Part shown: piece by piece, positions 34,870 through 43,511 of the stretch
How positions within the stretch are numbered: the first letter of the stretch is position 1
Layout: each line of letters begins with the position of its first letter
Source of the DNA: Caballeronia sp. GAFFF1
GTDB lineage: Bacteria; Pseudomonadota; Gammaproteobacteria; Burkholderiales; Burkholderiaceae
Assembly: GCF_023630705.1 (NCBI RefSeq)
Contig: NZ_JALQEM010000037.1
Coordinates: 186,001-250,000, forward strand
Reading direction: 5' to 3'
Length of the DNA stretch: 64,000 nt
Translations under genes and position numbers: made by a program
Notes under the pieces: model-generated
What the model was told of the DNA's origin: nothing
Seen by the model: the letters and a program-made list of their open reading frames with translations, nothing else
Databases searched by the model: none

Positions 34870-36111
34870 CTAGAACCTCCCCGCGCGGTAGGGATGTGGA
34901 CTGGTGAAGCCCGCTTCTCCGTCCATCAACTCGCTCAGCAGCCTGCCCGTCACTGGCCCGAGCGTCAGTCCGTGATGCGCATGTCCGAACGCAAACCAGA
35001 GACCGGGATGACGGTCCGCCGGTCCGATCACCGGCCGCATATCCGGCGTGCAGGGTCGCATTCCGAGCCACGGCGCGTCGTCGATGCGCGCCCCGAGGCC
35101 GAACATCGGACGCGCAAGGCGCTCCGCTCGTTCGAGTTGCACCGGACTCGGCGGCCTATCGCGGCACGCCAGTTCGACGCCGGTCGTGAGTCGCAGCCCG
35201 CGCCGCATCGGCGCGACCACATAGCCGTTTTCGATATCGACGACGGGCCGGGATAGGGCAGCGCGGCCGTCGCTCGCGTAGTGCATGTGATAGCCGCGCT
35301 TTGCCACCAGCGGAATGCGGTAGCCGAACTTGCGCGCGAGATCCCCGGACCAGACGCCCAGCGCGATGACCGCCGCCTGCGCCTCAACAAGCCCGCTCGA
35401 CGTCATCACGCGCCAGCCGCTGCCCGACCGTTGGAGCGTCGCGGCGTCCCCGCTCAGGATGCGTCCGCCCCGGCGCTCGAACAGCGTCGCATATCCTTTC
35501 GTCAGCGCGCCGGGATCGATGACACTGCGCGGGTCGGTCCAGTGGATGGCGCCCGCGTATCCGTCTGCGAGCGATGCCTCCAGCCGATGCAGCGCGGCCG
35601 CATCGAGCACCTTCATGCCCAGACTGTGCTCGCTCGCGATGCGCTCGGCATCGCTCGCCTCGCGCTCGAACTGCTCGGGCGAGCGATAGGCTTCGAGCCA
35701 GCCCGTGGGCCGCACGAGATCGGAAAGACCTGCGTGCGCGATCAGCGCCTCATGCTCGGCTACGCTGTTGCGGATGAGCGGAAGCATGTCGCGCGCGGCG
35801 GCGGCGAGACGCGCCGGCGCCGACTCCCGCCAGTAGCGCGCGAGCCACGGCGCATAGGCGGGCAGGGAACGCAGGTCGTAGCGCAGGGCGGTCGACCTGT
35901 TCATCGCGAACTTGAACACGGTGCGCAGGTCTCGCGGAAACGCATAAGGCACCACCGACGACGCCTCGATCAGCCCCGCATTGCCGAAGCTCGTCGCTTC
36001 GCCGGGCGCGCGCCGGTCGACGAGCGTCACCTGCCATCCGCGCTGCTGCAGATTCAGCGCGACGCTCACTCCCACGATACCCGCGCCGAGCACGATCACG
36101 TCATGAGCCAT
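34870..36111 (-). CDS. FAD-dependent D-amino-acid dehydrogenase (DadA/DauA-like)
   Basis: 413 residues of the DAO fold. FAD-binding dinucleotide motif DVIVLGAGIVGVSVAL at residue 4, acidic end VTLVDRR, SFGNAGLIEASSVVP, substrate/FAD region LVAKRGYHMHY, and the C-terminal GLWFAFGHAHHGLTLGP. In this family the D-amino acid is oxidised to the 2-keto acid with electrons passed to the respiratory chain. It starts 21 bases after the binding-protein gene. Together with the divergent ornithine-cyclodeaminase-like enzyme and DauR-like regulator it resembles the Pseudomonas dau system, in which DauA oxidises D-arginine. The actual substrate is inferred. Confidence 0.92.
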   Translation of the reverse strand: MAHDVIVLGAGIVGVSVALNLQQRGWQVTLVDRRAPGEATSFGNAGLIEASSVVPYAFPRDLRTVFKFAMNRSTALRYDLRSLPAYAPWLARYWRESAPARLAAAARDMLPLIRNSVAEHEALIAHAGLSDLVRPTGWLEAYRSPEQFEREASDAERIASEHSLGMKVLDAAALHRLEASLADGYAGAIHWTDPRSVIDPGALTKGYATLFERRGGRILSGDAATLQRSGSGWRVMTSSGLVEAQAAVIALGVWSGDLARKFGYRIPLVAKRGYHMHYASDGRAALSRPVVDIENGYVVAPMRRGLRLTTGVELACRDRPPSPVQLERAERLARPMFGLGARIDDAPWLGMRPCTPDMRPVIGPADRHPGLWFAFGHAHHGLTLGPVTGRLLSELMDGEAGFTSPHPYRAGRF

Positions 36112-36132
36112 GTGCAGAGCCTGCTGAAATGG

Positions 36133-36915
36133 TTATTTGGCGATGATGTCGCGTTTGAAGTACTTTTGCGAGAGCTGGCTGAGGGTTCCGTCCTTCTTCA
36201 GCGAATCGAGCGCGGCGACGACCTTCGCTTTCAACGCGGCGTCGTCCTTGCGCAAGCCGATGCCCGTGCCTTCGCCGAGCGTGGACGGATCGGTCAACGG
36301 GCCGCCCGCGAAATCGAAGGCCTTGCCCTCGGGCTTCGCGAGAAAGCCGTCGATCGCCGTCTGCACTTCCTGCACCGCGCCGTCGAGCCGCCCGGCCGAG
36401 AGATCCGCGAAGATCTGGTCCTGGCTCTGATACGTCACGACTTGCACGCCTGCGCTCGCCCAGTGCTTGCGCACGTAATCCTCCTGAGTGGAGCCTTGCA
36501 GCACGCCGACCCGCTTGTCCTTCAGGCTTGCGGGCGTCGGCTCCAGATGCGAGCCGCGCTTCGCGACCATCTGGATCGGCATCACGTAGACGGGCGGCGT
36601 GAAGTCGATGGCCTGCCTGCGCTTGGCCGTGATGTTCATCGCCGAATTAATTGCGTCGAACTTGCGGGCCTGCAGCGCGGCGATCAGTCCGTCGAAGCTG
36701 TTCTCCACCCACACGCACTTCATCTTGACCCGCTCGCACACGGCATTGCCGATGTCGATGTCGAAGCCTTCGAGCGTGCCTGCCGGGGTCTTGCTCTCGA
36801 ACGGGGGATACGACGCCTCGACCCCGAAGCGCAAGGTCTGCGAATCCGCGTGCGCCACGCCGAATGCGAACGCGAAACTCGCCGCGCCCGCGAAGCAAAT
36901 CATCTTCCAGTTCAT
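36133..36915 (-). CDS. Amino-acid ABC transporter substrate-binding protein
   Basis: 260 residues from ATG 36915; the upstream extension is not signal-like and was rejected. Signal peptide (MICFAGAASFAFAFGVAHA), then the SBP_bac_3 fold: LRFGVEASYPPFESKTPAG, GFDIDIGNAVCERVKMKCVWV, LIAALQARKFDAINSAMNIT, RVGVLQGSTQEDYV, SQKYFKRDI. Family members bind Arg, Lys, ornithine or other polar amino acids in the periplasm. No permease or ATPase genes are adjacent, so it must use a transporter encoded elsewhere. First gene of the unit with the D-amino-acid dehydrogenase. Confidence 0.93.
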   Translation of the reverse strand: MNWKMICFAGAASFAFAFGVAHADSQTLRFGVEASYPPFESKTPAGTLEGFDIDIGNAVCERVKMKCVWVENSFDGLIAALQARKFDAINSAMNITAKRRQAIDFTPPVYVMPIQMVAKRGSHLEPTPASLKDKRVGVLQGSTQEDYVRKHWASAGVQVVTYQSQDQIFADLSAGRLDGAVQEVQTAIDGFLAKPEGKAFDFAGGPLTDPSTLGEGTGIGLRKDDAALKAKVVAALDSLKKDGTLSQLSQKYFKRDIIAK

Positions 36916-36999
36916 TGTCGCCACCCAAGTTCGTGTGTGATCCGCCGCCCGGGTTTCGCCGAGCGCCCATCGGAAATATAGTCCATAAACAGAATAAAA

Positions 37000-37023
37000 G
37001 TCTAGAATAGACAAAAATGTCTA
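37000..37023. promoter_or_regulatory. Overlapping palindromes in the dau-like divergent promoter
   Basis: GTCTA-GAA-TAGAC (37000-37012) shares an arm with TAGACA-AAAA-TGTCTA (37008-37023), giving three alternating half-sites of TGTCTA/TAGACA type. It lies 85-108 bases before the binding-protein start and 58-81 before the cyclodeaminase start. A likely operator for the DauR-like regulator encoded downstream (inference). Confidence 0.7.
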
Positions 37024-37080
37024 ATCAACCCGCAGCGGCTGCATGGCAAGACCCTGGCCGCGCGAACCGGAGGCTATCGA

Positions 37081-38067
37081 ATGAACTCGTTGTCCGAAAC
37101 CACGCGCGATAAGACGCCTTCCATCGTTCACGAAGACGACGTGCGGCGAGCGCTGCCGTCGCTGGATATCAACGGGGCGCTCGAAGACATGTTCGACGCG
37201 CTCGGCGACGGCGGTGCCGTGCAGCCACCGCAGACGCTCACGCCTCTTCCGGACGGCGCGGGCGATTTCATCACTTATCTCGGGGCGCTCGCGAAACACG
37301 GCGTCTTCGGCGCAAAGCTCTCGCCGTATATCGTGCATCCCGGCGCGCCGATCGTCACCGCCTGGACAGCGCTGATGTCGATGCGCACCGGCGCGCCGCT
37401 CATGTGGTGCGATGCCGCGGTCCTCACCACCGAGCGCACGGCGGGTACCACGGCGCTCGCGGTCGCGCGGCTCGCGCGCGAGTCGAGCGAACGCCTCGCG
37501 ATCATCGGCTCGGGGAGCGTCGCGCTTGCGCATCTGCGGCATGTCGCACCGTTGCGCGCATGGTCGGAGATCCGCATTCATTCGCCGCGCCTGGTGAACG
37601 ACCACGAACGCGCCGACGAAGCGCGGGCGCTCGACGCACGCGTGCGCATCGCGGCATCGGTCGCCGAGTGCGTGCGCGATGCGGATGTCGTGCTGCTGTG
37701 CACGTCGTCGGGTACGCCGGTGCTCTCGCTCGATGCGCTCACGAAGCCAGCGCTCATCACCTCGATCAGCACGAACGTCGCTCGAGCGCACGAGATTCAT
37801 CCGGCCGCGCTGAATGCGCTCGATGTCTACTGCGACTATCGGCAGACGACGCCGTCGAGCGCGGGCGAAATGGTGATCGCGCAGGAGTGTCACGGCTGGT
37901 CGCCCACTATGATTCGCGGCGATCTCGCGGAACTCGTGCGCGGCGCGTGCCCGGCGCCATCTTCCGAGCGCAGCGTGTTCTTCCGCTCCATTGGCCTCGG
38001 CCTCGAAGACATTGCGGTCGCGCACGCCCTCTATCTCCATCTCGCGAGGCCGCGCGCCGCGGATTAA
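37081..38067 (+). CDS. Ornithine cyclodeaminase / mu-crystallin family enzyme
   Basis: 328 residues with a clear ribosome site (CCGGAGG). NAD(P)-binding Rossmann motif AIIGSGSVALAHLRHV, then VRIAASVAECVRDADVVLLCTSS and KPALITSISTNVARAHEI; substrate-side residues in TYLGALAKHGVFGAKLSPY. In the dau system the family member DauB reductively aminates the 2-keto acid to the L-amino acid, completing D-to-L inversion. Other family members are ornithine cyclodeaminases or imine reductases. Divergent from the binding-protein gene, followed 33 bases later by the DauR-like regulator. Confidence 0.92.
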   Translation: MNSLSETTRDKTPSIVHEDDVRRALPSLDINGALEDMFDALGDGGAVQPPQTLTPLPDGAGDFITYLGALAKHGVFGAKLSPYIVHPGAPIVTAWTALMSMRTGAPLMWCDAAVLTTERTAGTTALAVARLARESSERLAIIGSGSVALAHLRHVAPLRAWSEIRIHSPRLVNDHERADEARALDARVRIAASVAECVRDADVVLLCTSSGTPVLSLDALTKPALITSISTNVARAHEIHPAALNALDVYCDYRQTTPSSAGEMVIAQECHGWSPTMIRGDLAELVRGACPAPSSERSVFFRSIGLGLEDIAVAHALYLHLARPRAAD

Positions 38068-38100
38068 GCAGTATCATCGTCTTTCAACGTTCTGGAACTC

Positions 38101-38772
38101 ATGCCCCCATCCCGGTCAATGTCACGACGCAAGACGCCGAAGCCCGGTGCCATCGCACGAGAGGCGCTGCTCGCGCGCTATGCGCACATCGCGGACAGCA
38201 TCACGACGCTGTTCTTTCCCTATGCGGAAGTCGTAATCCACGATCTCTCAGATCAGACTGTCGCGTATCTGTCGAACAATCTGTCGAAGCGCGAGATCGG
38301 CGACGACTCCGCGCTCGAGGATATCGAGGACACCGCGCGCGACCGGCTCGTCGGCCCCTACGAGAAGCTGAACTGGGATGGCCGCCGCATGCGCTGCGTG
38401 AGCACGGCGCTGTTCGACGACGAGGGCAACGCCGCCGGCGTGATGTGCATCAACTTCAACATCGCGGCTTTCGAGGAAATGCGTTCGACCCTCGATCTCT
38501 TCTTGCGCGGTGCGGGCGTCGTCGCGCAGCCCGTCGAGCTATTCAAAGACGACTGGCAGGAGCGCATCAACACGTTTCTGCACGGCTGGCTGCGCGAGCG
38601 GCAGATCGCGCTCAATTCGCTCACGCGCGAACATCGGCGTGAGCTCGTCGAGGCGCTGCACGCGCAGGGCGCGTTCAAGGGCAAGAGTTCGGCGAACTAC
38701 GTGGCCAAAGTGCTCGGCATGGGACGCGCGACCGTTTACAAGCATCTGCGTGAGATGAAAGACGGCGTCTAA
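38101..38772 (+). CDS. DauR-like regulator (YheO-PAS + HTH)
   Basis: 223 residues. N-terminal YheO-like PAS domain (about 22-135: YAHIADSITTLFFPYAEVVIHDL, VSTALFDDEGNAAGVMCINFN). C-terminal HTH_22 domain (LTREHRRELVEALHAQGAFKGKSSAN in parts, VAKVLGMGRATVYKHLREM). The same architecture as DauR, the repressor of D-arginine catabolism in Pseudomonas. Last gene of its unit; the palindromes at 37000-37023 are the obvious target. Start at ATG 38101; a downstream Met at residue 7 is possible. Confidence 0.93.
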   Translation: MPPSRSMSRRKTPKPGAIAREALLARYAHIADSITTLFFPYAEVVIHDLSDQTVAYLSNNLSKREIGDDSALEDIEDTARDRLVGPYEKLNWDGRRMRCVSTALFDDEGNAAGVMCINFNIAAFEEMRSTLDLFLRGAGVVAQPVELFKDDWQERINTFLHGWLRERQIALNSLTREHRRELVEALHAQGAFKGKSSANYVAKVLGMGRATVYKHLREMKDGV

Positions 38773-39123
38773 GCGGTGACCTGCGCCGGCAACAACGCCG
38801 GCTGGGCTGATAGTTTGCTCGGCTCTTTTACGCCAGCGCAGCTTCGCTCGGGTCCACGACGCTAGGCAGCAGTTTGCAACCTCGACAGCAAGTGCACCTA
38901 GGGCTCGAACGCGGGGCAGATCAGTGCAGCGTGCGCAGACTTGGATTCAAATAACGTGCGCCTGTCGACATAATGCCGAATCGAGGTTATGTAACAGCAT
39001 AACTAAGAGATGGCGCGACACGCCGAGCTGCCGGTTGTCGGGGACAAACCGATTCACGAACCGTTCACTATGCCCGAACTGTGCGTATAATGTGCGTGTC
39101 GCATCGACGCCGGAGCTGAAAAG
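38773..39123. other. Intergenic region before the toxin-antitoxin pair
   Basis: About 350 bases. GCCGGC inverted repeats at 38785-38802 may form a weak hairpin after the DauR-like gene. The 3' part carries the toxin-antitoxin promoter. Confidence 0.5.
39064..39091 (+). promoter_or_regulatory. Promoter of the RES-Xre pair
   Basis: Perfect -10 TATAAT at 39086-39091 with a weak -35 TTCACT (39064-39069), 16-base spacer, 33 bases before the antitoxin start. TGTGCG occurs on both sides of the -10 (39081-39085 and 39091-39096 region), which could be half-sites for autorepression by the antitoxin complex. Confidence 0.7.
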
Positions 39124-39495
39124 ATGAACGCAGATACCTTTGCCGACGTGTTGGAGTCTGCTCGAGAAACGGGAACGTCGCGGCTTTCGGCGGCTAACCT
39201 CGCCAACGTGCTGGGCCTGCAGCAGCAGGATCTAGCCGCCATAGCCGGCGTGCACCGAAACACGCTGCGCACGCATCCGGAGTCGCCGAAGCTGCAGGGC
39301 GCGCTTCGTGACCTGATGCGAGTCGTGTCGGCGGCTGTCGCGCTTCAACCAGACCTTGAACGCGCGCTGTTCTTCATCAAGAACCATCCGATCCCGGCGT
39401 TTCGTCATAAGACGATCCTCCAGTTGGTGCAGGATGGCCGGACTGACGATGTGATCGACTACCTGGAATCCATCAGCGCAGGTTTCGTTGGATGA
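39124..39495 (+). CDS. Xre/MbcA/ParS-type antitoxin of a RES-Xre system
   Basis: 123 residues. Xre-like helices in SRLSAANLANVLGLQQQDLA and AIAGVHRNTLRTHPES. C-terminal toxin-binding domain of the DUF2384/MbcA type (AVALQPDLERALFFIKNHPI, FRHKTILQLVQDGRTDDVIDYLES). These antitoxins bind and block RES toxins and repress their own promoter. The stop overlaps the toxin start by four bases (ATGA), ensuring antitoxin-first translation. Confidence 0.95.
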   Translation: MNADTFADVLESARETGTSRLSAANLANVLGLQQQDLAAIAGVHRNTLRTHPESPKLQGALRDLMRVVSAAVALQPDLERALFFIKNHPIPAFRHKTILQLVQDGRTDDVIDYLESISAGFVG

Positions 39496-40016
39496 TCGTC
39501 ACCGATCTGCCCAAAGGAACCACGCTCTATCGCGCACACACCCCGCGCTGGGCCGACCGCCCCATGGGCGGGGCAGGCGCCGCGCTGAAAGGTGGACGCT
39601 TCAACCGCGAAGGTGTCGAGGCGCTGTACTTGTCGCTGGAAGTACTAACCGCGCTGCGCGAATACCAGCAGACCTCCCCTTTTCTTCCGCCTTGCACGAT
39701 CTGCTCTTACATGGCCGCTCTCAGGGACCTGGTAGACCTGCGGCAACTCGACAGAGGAAATTGGGACGAGCTTTGGGGCGATTGGCGCGAGGACTGGCGG
39801 TACTGGAAGTTCGAGCAGCACATCGAGCCACCGACCTGGGTATTGAGCGACCTGGTTCGGGACGTCGGCTACACAGGCATCATTTTCCCGAGTCAAGCGC
39901 ACGCTGGAGGCACCAACGTGGTGGTGTTCATCGATCGACTTGCTAACGGCAATTCGATTGAGGTCAACGATCCCAACGAGAAACTTCCTCGAAACCAGTC
40001 GAGCTGGCCACGATAG
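39492..40016 (+). CDS. RES-domain toxin
   Basis: 174 residues, RES family (named for Arg, Glu, Ser residues): LPKGTTLYRAHTPRWAD with the Arg, GGRFNREGVEALYLSLE with the Glu region, TALREYQQ, and a late IIFPSQAHAGGTNVVVF with the Ser/His region. Characterised members degrade intracellular NAD+ and arrest growth when not neutralised. Coupled to the Xre-type antitoxin. Full length, so probably functional. Confidence 0.95.
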   Translation: MIVTDLPKGTTLYRAHTPRWADRPMGGAGAALKGGRFNREGVEALYLSLEVLTALREYQQTSPFLPPCTICSYMAALRDLVDLRQLDRGNWDELWGDWREDWRYWKFEQHIEPPTWVLSDLVRDVGYTGIIFPSQAHAGGTNVVVFIDRLANGNSIEVNDPNEKLPRNQSSWPR

Positions 40017-40170
40017 TCGGCATTCGTACACGCTGCGCTGTGTGCGTGGACGCTGGCCTCAGCCCAGATGCATTGCGTATCTGAACAGATGTCTTCTCTA
40101 GCGAAATGAGGCAACGTGACGGCGATGTGGCTGAAGGCATCAGCACTATGCGGCCTTCGCCTAAAAAGAC

Positions 40171-40203
40171 GAGATGCCCCCGGGTGAGAGTCGGGGGCAT
40201 CTC
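40171..40203 (-). terminator. Strong intrinsic terminator after the MFS gene
   Basis: GAGATGCCCCCG (40171-40182) pairs perfectly with CGGGGGCATCTC (40192-40203). On the minus strand the stem is followed by GTCTTTTTAG, a U-run, 28 bases after the MFS stop codon. It may also stop plus-strand transcripts from the RES gene. Confidence 0.9.
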
Positions 40204-40231
40204 AGTGAGATGGAAGCGGTTGACGTTGGCG

Positions 40232-41536
40232 TCAGCGATTCACAACCTTTTTCGGCATCGTCAGGACGATGGCCGCTGCAACGATCAACGACGCTGCCAC
40301 GCAGTACAGGCCCACATCGGTGCTGTGCGTCATGTCCTTGACCCAGCCGACCAGATAAGGACTGACGAAGCCTGCGAGATTGCCGACCGAATTGATCAGT
40401 GCGATGCCCGCCGCTGCCGCCACGCCGCCGAGGAACGCGGGAGGGATCGCCCAGAACTGGCACAGCGCGCCGAGAATGCCGATGGTCGCGACGGTCAGTG
40501 ACGCCACCGCCAACGCGACGTTGTGCGGCACCAGCGTACTTGCGACAAGACCCACCGCGCCGACGATCGCTGGCAGCGCGACGTGCCAGCGCCGTTCCTT
40601 GCTGCGGTCCGAGCTGCGTCCCAGCAACACCATCGCGACGGCGGCCGCGCCGTAGGGAATCATCGTCAGGAGACCGACGTTGAGCGCATCGGATACGCCC
40701 GATGCCTTAATGAGCGTCGGCAGCCAGAAGCCGATACCGTACAGCCCCATGATGATGCCGAAGTAGCACAGGCACAGCACCCACACGCGGCGATTGCTGA
40801 ACGCGCCGCTCGCGCTATGTACCTCGATATGCTCCGATTCGTTCGCGAGCCCTTTCTCGAGCAGTGTCTTCTCATCGGCGCTGAGCCATTTCGCGGAACT
40901 GATCTTGTCGTCGAGATACATCAGCACGACGAGGCCGCCGATGATCGAAGGCAACGCCTCCAGCAGGAACAGCCATCGCCAACCCGCCAGCCCGCCGACG
41001 CCGCCGAAGTTGTTCAGAATCCAGCCCGATAGCGGACCGCCGATGACGCCCGCAATGGGGATGCCCGTCATGAACAACGCCGTGATCTTCGCGCGCCGCG
41101 ACGACGGATACCAATACGTAAGATAAAGAATGATGCCCGGGAAGAAGCCCGCTTCCGCAACGCCGAGAAAGAAGCGCAGCGCATAGAATGCGGCCGGCGT
41201 CTTCACGAAGATCATCATGCCGGACAGCACGCCCCAACTCAGCATGATGCGCGCGATCCACTTGCGCGCGCCGAATCGATGCAGTGCGATGTTGCTCGGC
41301 ACTTCGAAGATGAAATAGCCGATGAAGAAGATGCCCGCGCCCAGGCCGTAGACGGTCTCGCTGAACTTGAGATCGGCAAGCATTTGCAGCTTCGCGAACC
41401 CGACGTTCACGCGATCGAGATAAGCAAAGACATAGCATAAGAATAGAAAGGGGATGAGCCGCCAGGTCACCTTGGCATACGTTCGATCCTCGGCATCGGT
41501 ATGCGCGACGACATCGCCGTAAGTGGTTTTCAACAT
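40232..41536 (-). CDS. MFS transporter, anion:cation symporter (ACS) family
   Basis: 434 residues with twelve predicted membrane spans. ACS signatures: FLCYVFAYLDRVNVGFAKL in the first span and loop, IGYFIFEVPSNIALHRFGARKWIARI, FFLGVAEAGFFPGIILYLTYWYP. Relatives carry organic anions such as phthalate, tartrate, galactarate or hydroxy-aromatic acids with protons. Transcribed after the class II aldolase gene (84-base gap), so it likely imports the precursor of the aldolase-family substrate. The terminator at 40171-40203 closes the unit. Confidence 0.95.
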   Translation of the reverse strand: MLKTTYGDVVAHTDAEDRTYAKVTWRLIPFLFLCYVFAYLDRVNVGFAKLQMLADLKFSETVYGLGAGIFFIGYFIFEVPSNIALHRFGARKWIARIMLSWGVLSGMMIFVKTPAAFYALRFFLGVAEAGFFPGIILYLTYWYPSSRRAKITALFMTGIPIAGVIGGPLSGWILNNFGGVGGLAGWRWLFLLEALPSIIGGLVVLMYLDDKISSAKWLSADEKTLLEKGLANESEHIEVHSASGAFSNRRVWVLCLCYFGIIMGLYGIGFWLPTLIKASGVSDALNVGLLTMIPYGAAAVAMVLLGRSSDRSKERRWHVALPAIVGAVGLVASTLVPHNVALAVASLTVATIGILGALCQFWAIPPAFLGGVAAAAGIALINSVGNLAGFVSPYLVGWVKDMTHSTDVGLYCVAASLIVAAAIVLTMPKKVVNR

Positions 41537-41620
41537 GATTGTCTCCGTGAATCGTCACCGGCGTGCTACATGGTCACGCCGGCTTTTGGTCCTGATGGTT
41601 GGCGGCTTACGCGCCGTCGC

Positions 41621-42490
41621 TCAGTGGAACATGTCGGGGTTCGTCTGCACGAGCTGCTCATAGATCGGCTGAAAATGCAGCCAGCCGATGTATTCGCTGC
41701 CGACGTTCTCGCGGCTGTACCGCGAACTGTGCTCCGGCACCATGACGGGCTTGATGCCGGTTGCTTCGACGAGCAACTGCTGCTGGCAGCATCGCTCCAA
41801 TGCGATGAACCAGAACGCCGCCGCTTCGATGCTGTGACGGCTCGCGGTCAGGAGGCCGTGATTCTGGTGAATGGCGGCCTTGACGTTCTTGAAGTAATCG
41901 GCAACGGACAGGCCCGCCTTCTCTTCGACCGCGACTGCGCCGGCTTCGTCCTTGATGACGACGTGGTCCTCGAAGAATGCGGCGGCGTCCTGTGTGATCG
42001 GGTCGAGCGGGCGGCCGAGCGCCGCGAACGCAGTACCGTAGACGGTATGCGCGTGGCACATCGCGACGATATCCGGATTCGCTTCATGCACCGCGGCGTG
42101 CAGCACGAAGCCCGCGCGATTCAACGCATACTCGCCTTCCACCACCTTGCCCGCGTGATTCGCGAGAATCAGATTTGAAATCTTGACCTGCGAGAAATGC
42201 ACGGCCATCGGGTTGGTCCAGTACAACTCCGGAAACTCGGGGTCGCGTACCGTCAGATGGCCGGCGAAACCATAGTCGAAGTTATGCATCGCAAACGCGC
42301 GGCACGCTGCGACCAGACGCTCCTTTCGATGCTGGCGCTCTTCCGCGAACGAACTGAAATCCGGCAGTTCGGGGAATTTCAGTCCCGCCTGTTTCGGCCG
42401 ATAGATCGAATTATTGGACGGATGGGAGATGGTGCGGCGCAGTTCAGTTTGTTTCGCGCCGGTCTGATGTTCTTCGACGGTAACGGTCAT
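41621..42490 (-). CDS. Class II aldolase/adducin-family protein
   Basis: 289 residues from ATG 42490; the 49-residue upstream extension looks non-coding. The class II aldolase fold with metal-binding His residues: FAGHLTVRDPEFPELYWTNP, AMCHAHTVYGTAFA, QNHGLLTASRHSIEAAAFWF. Acidic residue in the DAAAFFEDHVV region. Members are fuculose-phosphate-type aldolases, ribulose-5-P epimerases or decarboxylases of hydroxy acids; this longer, non-phosphate type is often near MFS/LysR genes for aromatic or hydroxy-acid use. The reaction is not determinable here. Confidence 0.92.
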   Translation of the reverse strand: MTVTVEEHQTGAKQTELRRTISHPSNNSIYRPKQAGLKFPELPDFSSFAEERQHRKERLVAACRAFAMHNFDYGFAGHLTVRDPEFPELYWTNPMAVHFSQVKISNLILANHAGKVVEGEYALNRAGFVLHAAVHEANPDIVAMCHAHTVYGTAFAALGRPLDPITQDAAAFFEDHVVIKDEAGAVAVEEKAGLSVADYFKNVKAAIHQNHGLLTASRHSIEAAAFWFIALERCCQQQLLVEATGIKPVMVPEHSSRYSRENVGSEYIGWLHFQPIYEQLVQTNPDMFH

Positions 42491-42602
42491 GGCTGTTTCC
42501 GGATCGGGGCTGTTGGCATGCCCGCTAAGATAAGGAAACCCGCCTCGGCCATCTACGGGCGCCGGACAATAAGATTTATCACGACGCGGTATATATGCGG
42601 GA

Positions 42603-43511
42603 TTACACCACCTGCCAGGGGGGCGTCCTGAAGGCATCGACGAAATAGTCGATGAAGGCGCGGATGCGCGGCACCACCTGCCGCTCGGGTAGATAGACGA
42701 TGTGAATCGCGGTATCGTCCTTCGCCTCGTATTCGCTCAAAAGCCGCACGAGTTCGCCCCGGCGGATGGCCGGCAACGCGAGATGCTCGGCAAGCCGCAT
42801 GATGCCCACGCCTGCCACGCACAGTTGAAACAGCGTGGTGCCGTCCGTGCTGCGGAAACCGCCGCGCACCGCCACGCGTTCCAGCTTGCCGTTGATGATG
42901 AACGGCCACTGATTGAGATGCTCGCGTGGCGATTCCCATGTCAGACATGCGTGCTTTGTGAGGCCCTGCGGCGTGACTGGCTGGCCGTGCGCGGCGAGGT
43001 AGGCGGGCGAGGCGACCACAATGCGTTGCAAGTCGCACAACTTCCGGCTGCGCAGCGATGAATCCTGTAATCGGCCCATGCGCACGGCGATATCGAAATT
43101 GTCTTCGATCAGATTGACGTTGGAATCCGACAACGAAAAGTGCACGCACACCTTCGGATGAGCCGCAAGAAAGCCGGGCAACTGAGGCACCAGTTGATCC
43201 ATGCCGAAGGCGTGCGGCGCGCTCACTCGCAAATTGCCGGTAGGTTCGCTCGATCGAACTTGCGCTTCCGCTTCTTCGAGGCTCTCGAGAATCTCGCTGC
43301 ACGACCGAAGGAATCGTTCACCCTCGTTCGTGAGACGCATTCTGCGTGTCGAACGATGAAGCAACTGCACGCCGAGTCGTCGTTCTAGATTGCTGATATT
43401 TTGACTGATGAAAGGCTGACTGACGTTGAGGACGTTCGCGGCCGCGGTGAAACCGCCCGTCTCCACGACGGTTTTAAATATTCGCATCTCCAGAAGTCTT
43501 TCATCCTTCAT
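42603..43511 (-). CDS. LysR-family transcriptional regulator
   Basis: 302 residues from ATG 43511. HTH at the N-terminus (LEMRIFKTVVETGGFTAAANVLNVSQPFIS, given here as family pattern; NLERRLGVQLLHRSTRRMRLT). It is followed by the LysR substrate-binding domain (LRVSAPHAFGMDQLVPQ, FDIAVRMGRLQDSSLRSR, FRSTDGTTLFQLCVAGVGI). Same strand as and just upstream of the aldolase gene (112-base gap), which it probably regulates. The longer frame upstream of 43511 is not part of the gene. Confidence 0.93.
   Translation of the reverse strand: MKDERLLEMRIFKTVVETGGFTAAANVLNVSQPFISQNISNLERRLGVQLLHRSTRRMRLTNEGERFLRSCSEILESLEEAEAQVRSSEPTGNLRVSAPHAFGMDQLVPQLPGFLAAHPKVCVHFSLSDSNVNLIEDNFDIAVRMGRLQDSSLRSRKLCDLQRIVVASPAYLAAHGQPVTPQGLTKHACLTWESPREHLNQWPFIINGKLERVAVRGGFRSTDGTTLFQLCVAGVGIMRLAEHLALPAIRRGELVRLLSEYEAKDDTAIHIVYLPERQVVPRIRAFIDYFVDAFRTPPWQVV

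Noticed and set aside
35281..36981. Long open frame (566 codons) opposite the D-amino-acid dehydrogenase and binding-protein genes
   Set aside because: It is antisense to two well-supported genes; Arg/His-rich translation with no domain is typical of the complementary strand of GC-rich coding DNA.
37021..38040. Open frame (339 codons) opposite the cyclodeaminase-like gene
   Set aside because: Arg-rich shadow of a recognised enzyme.
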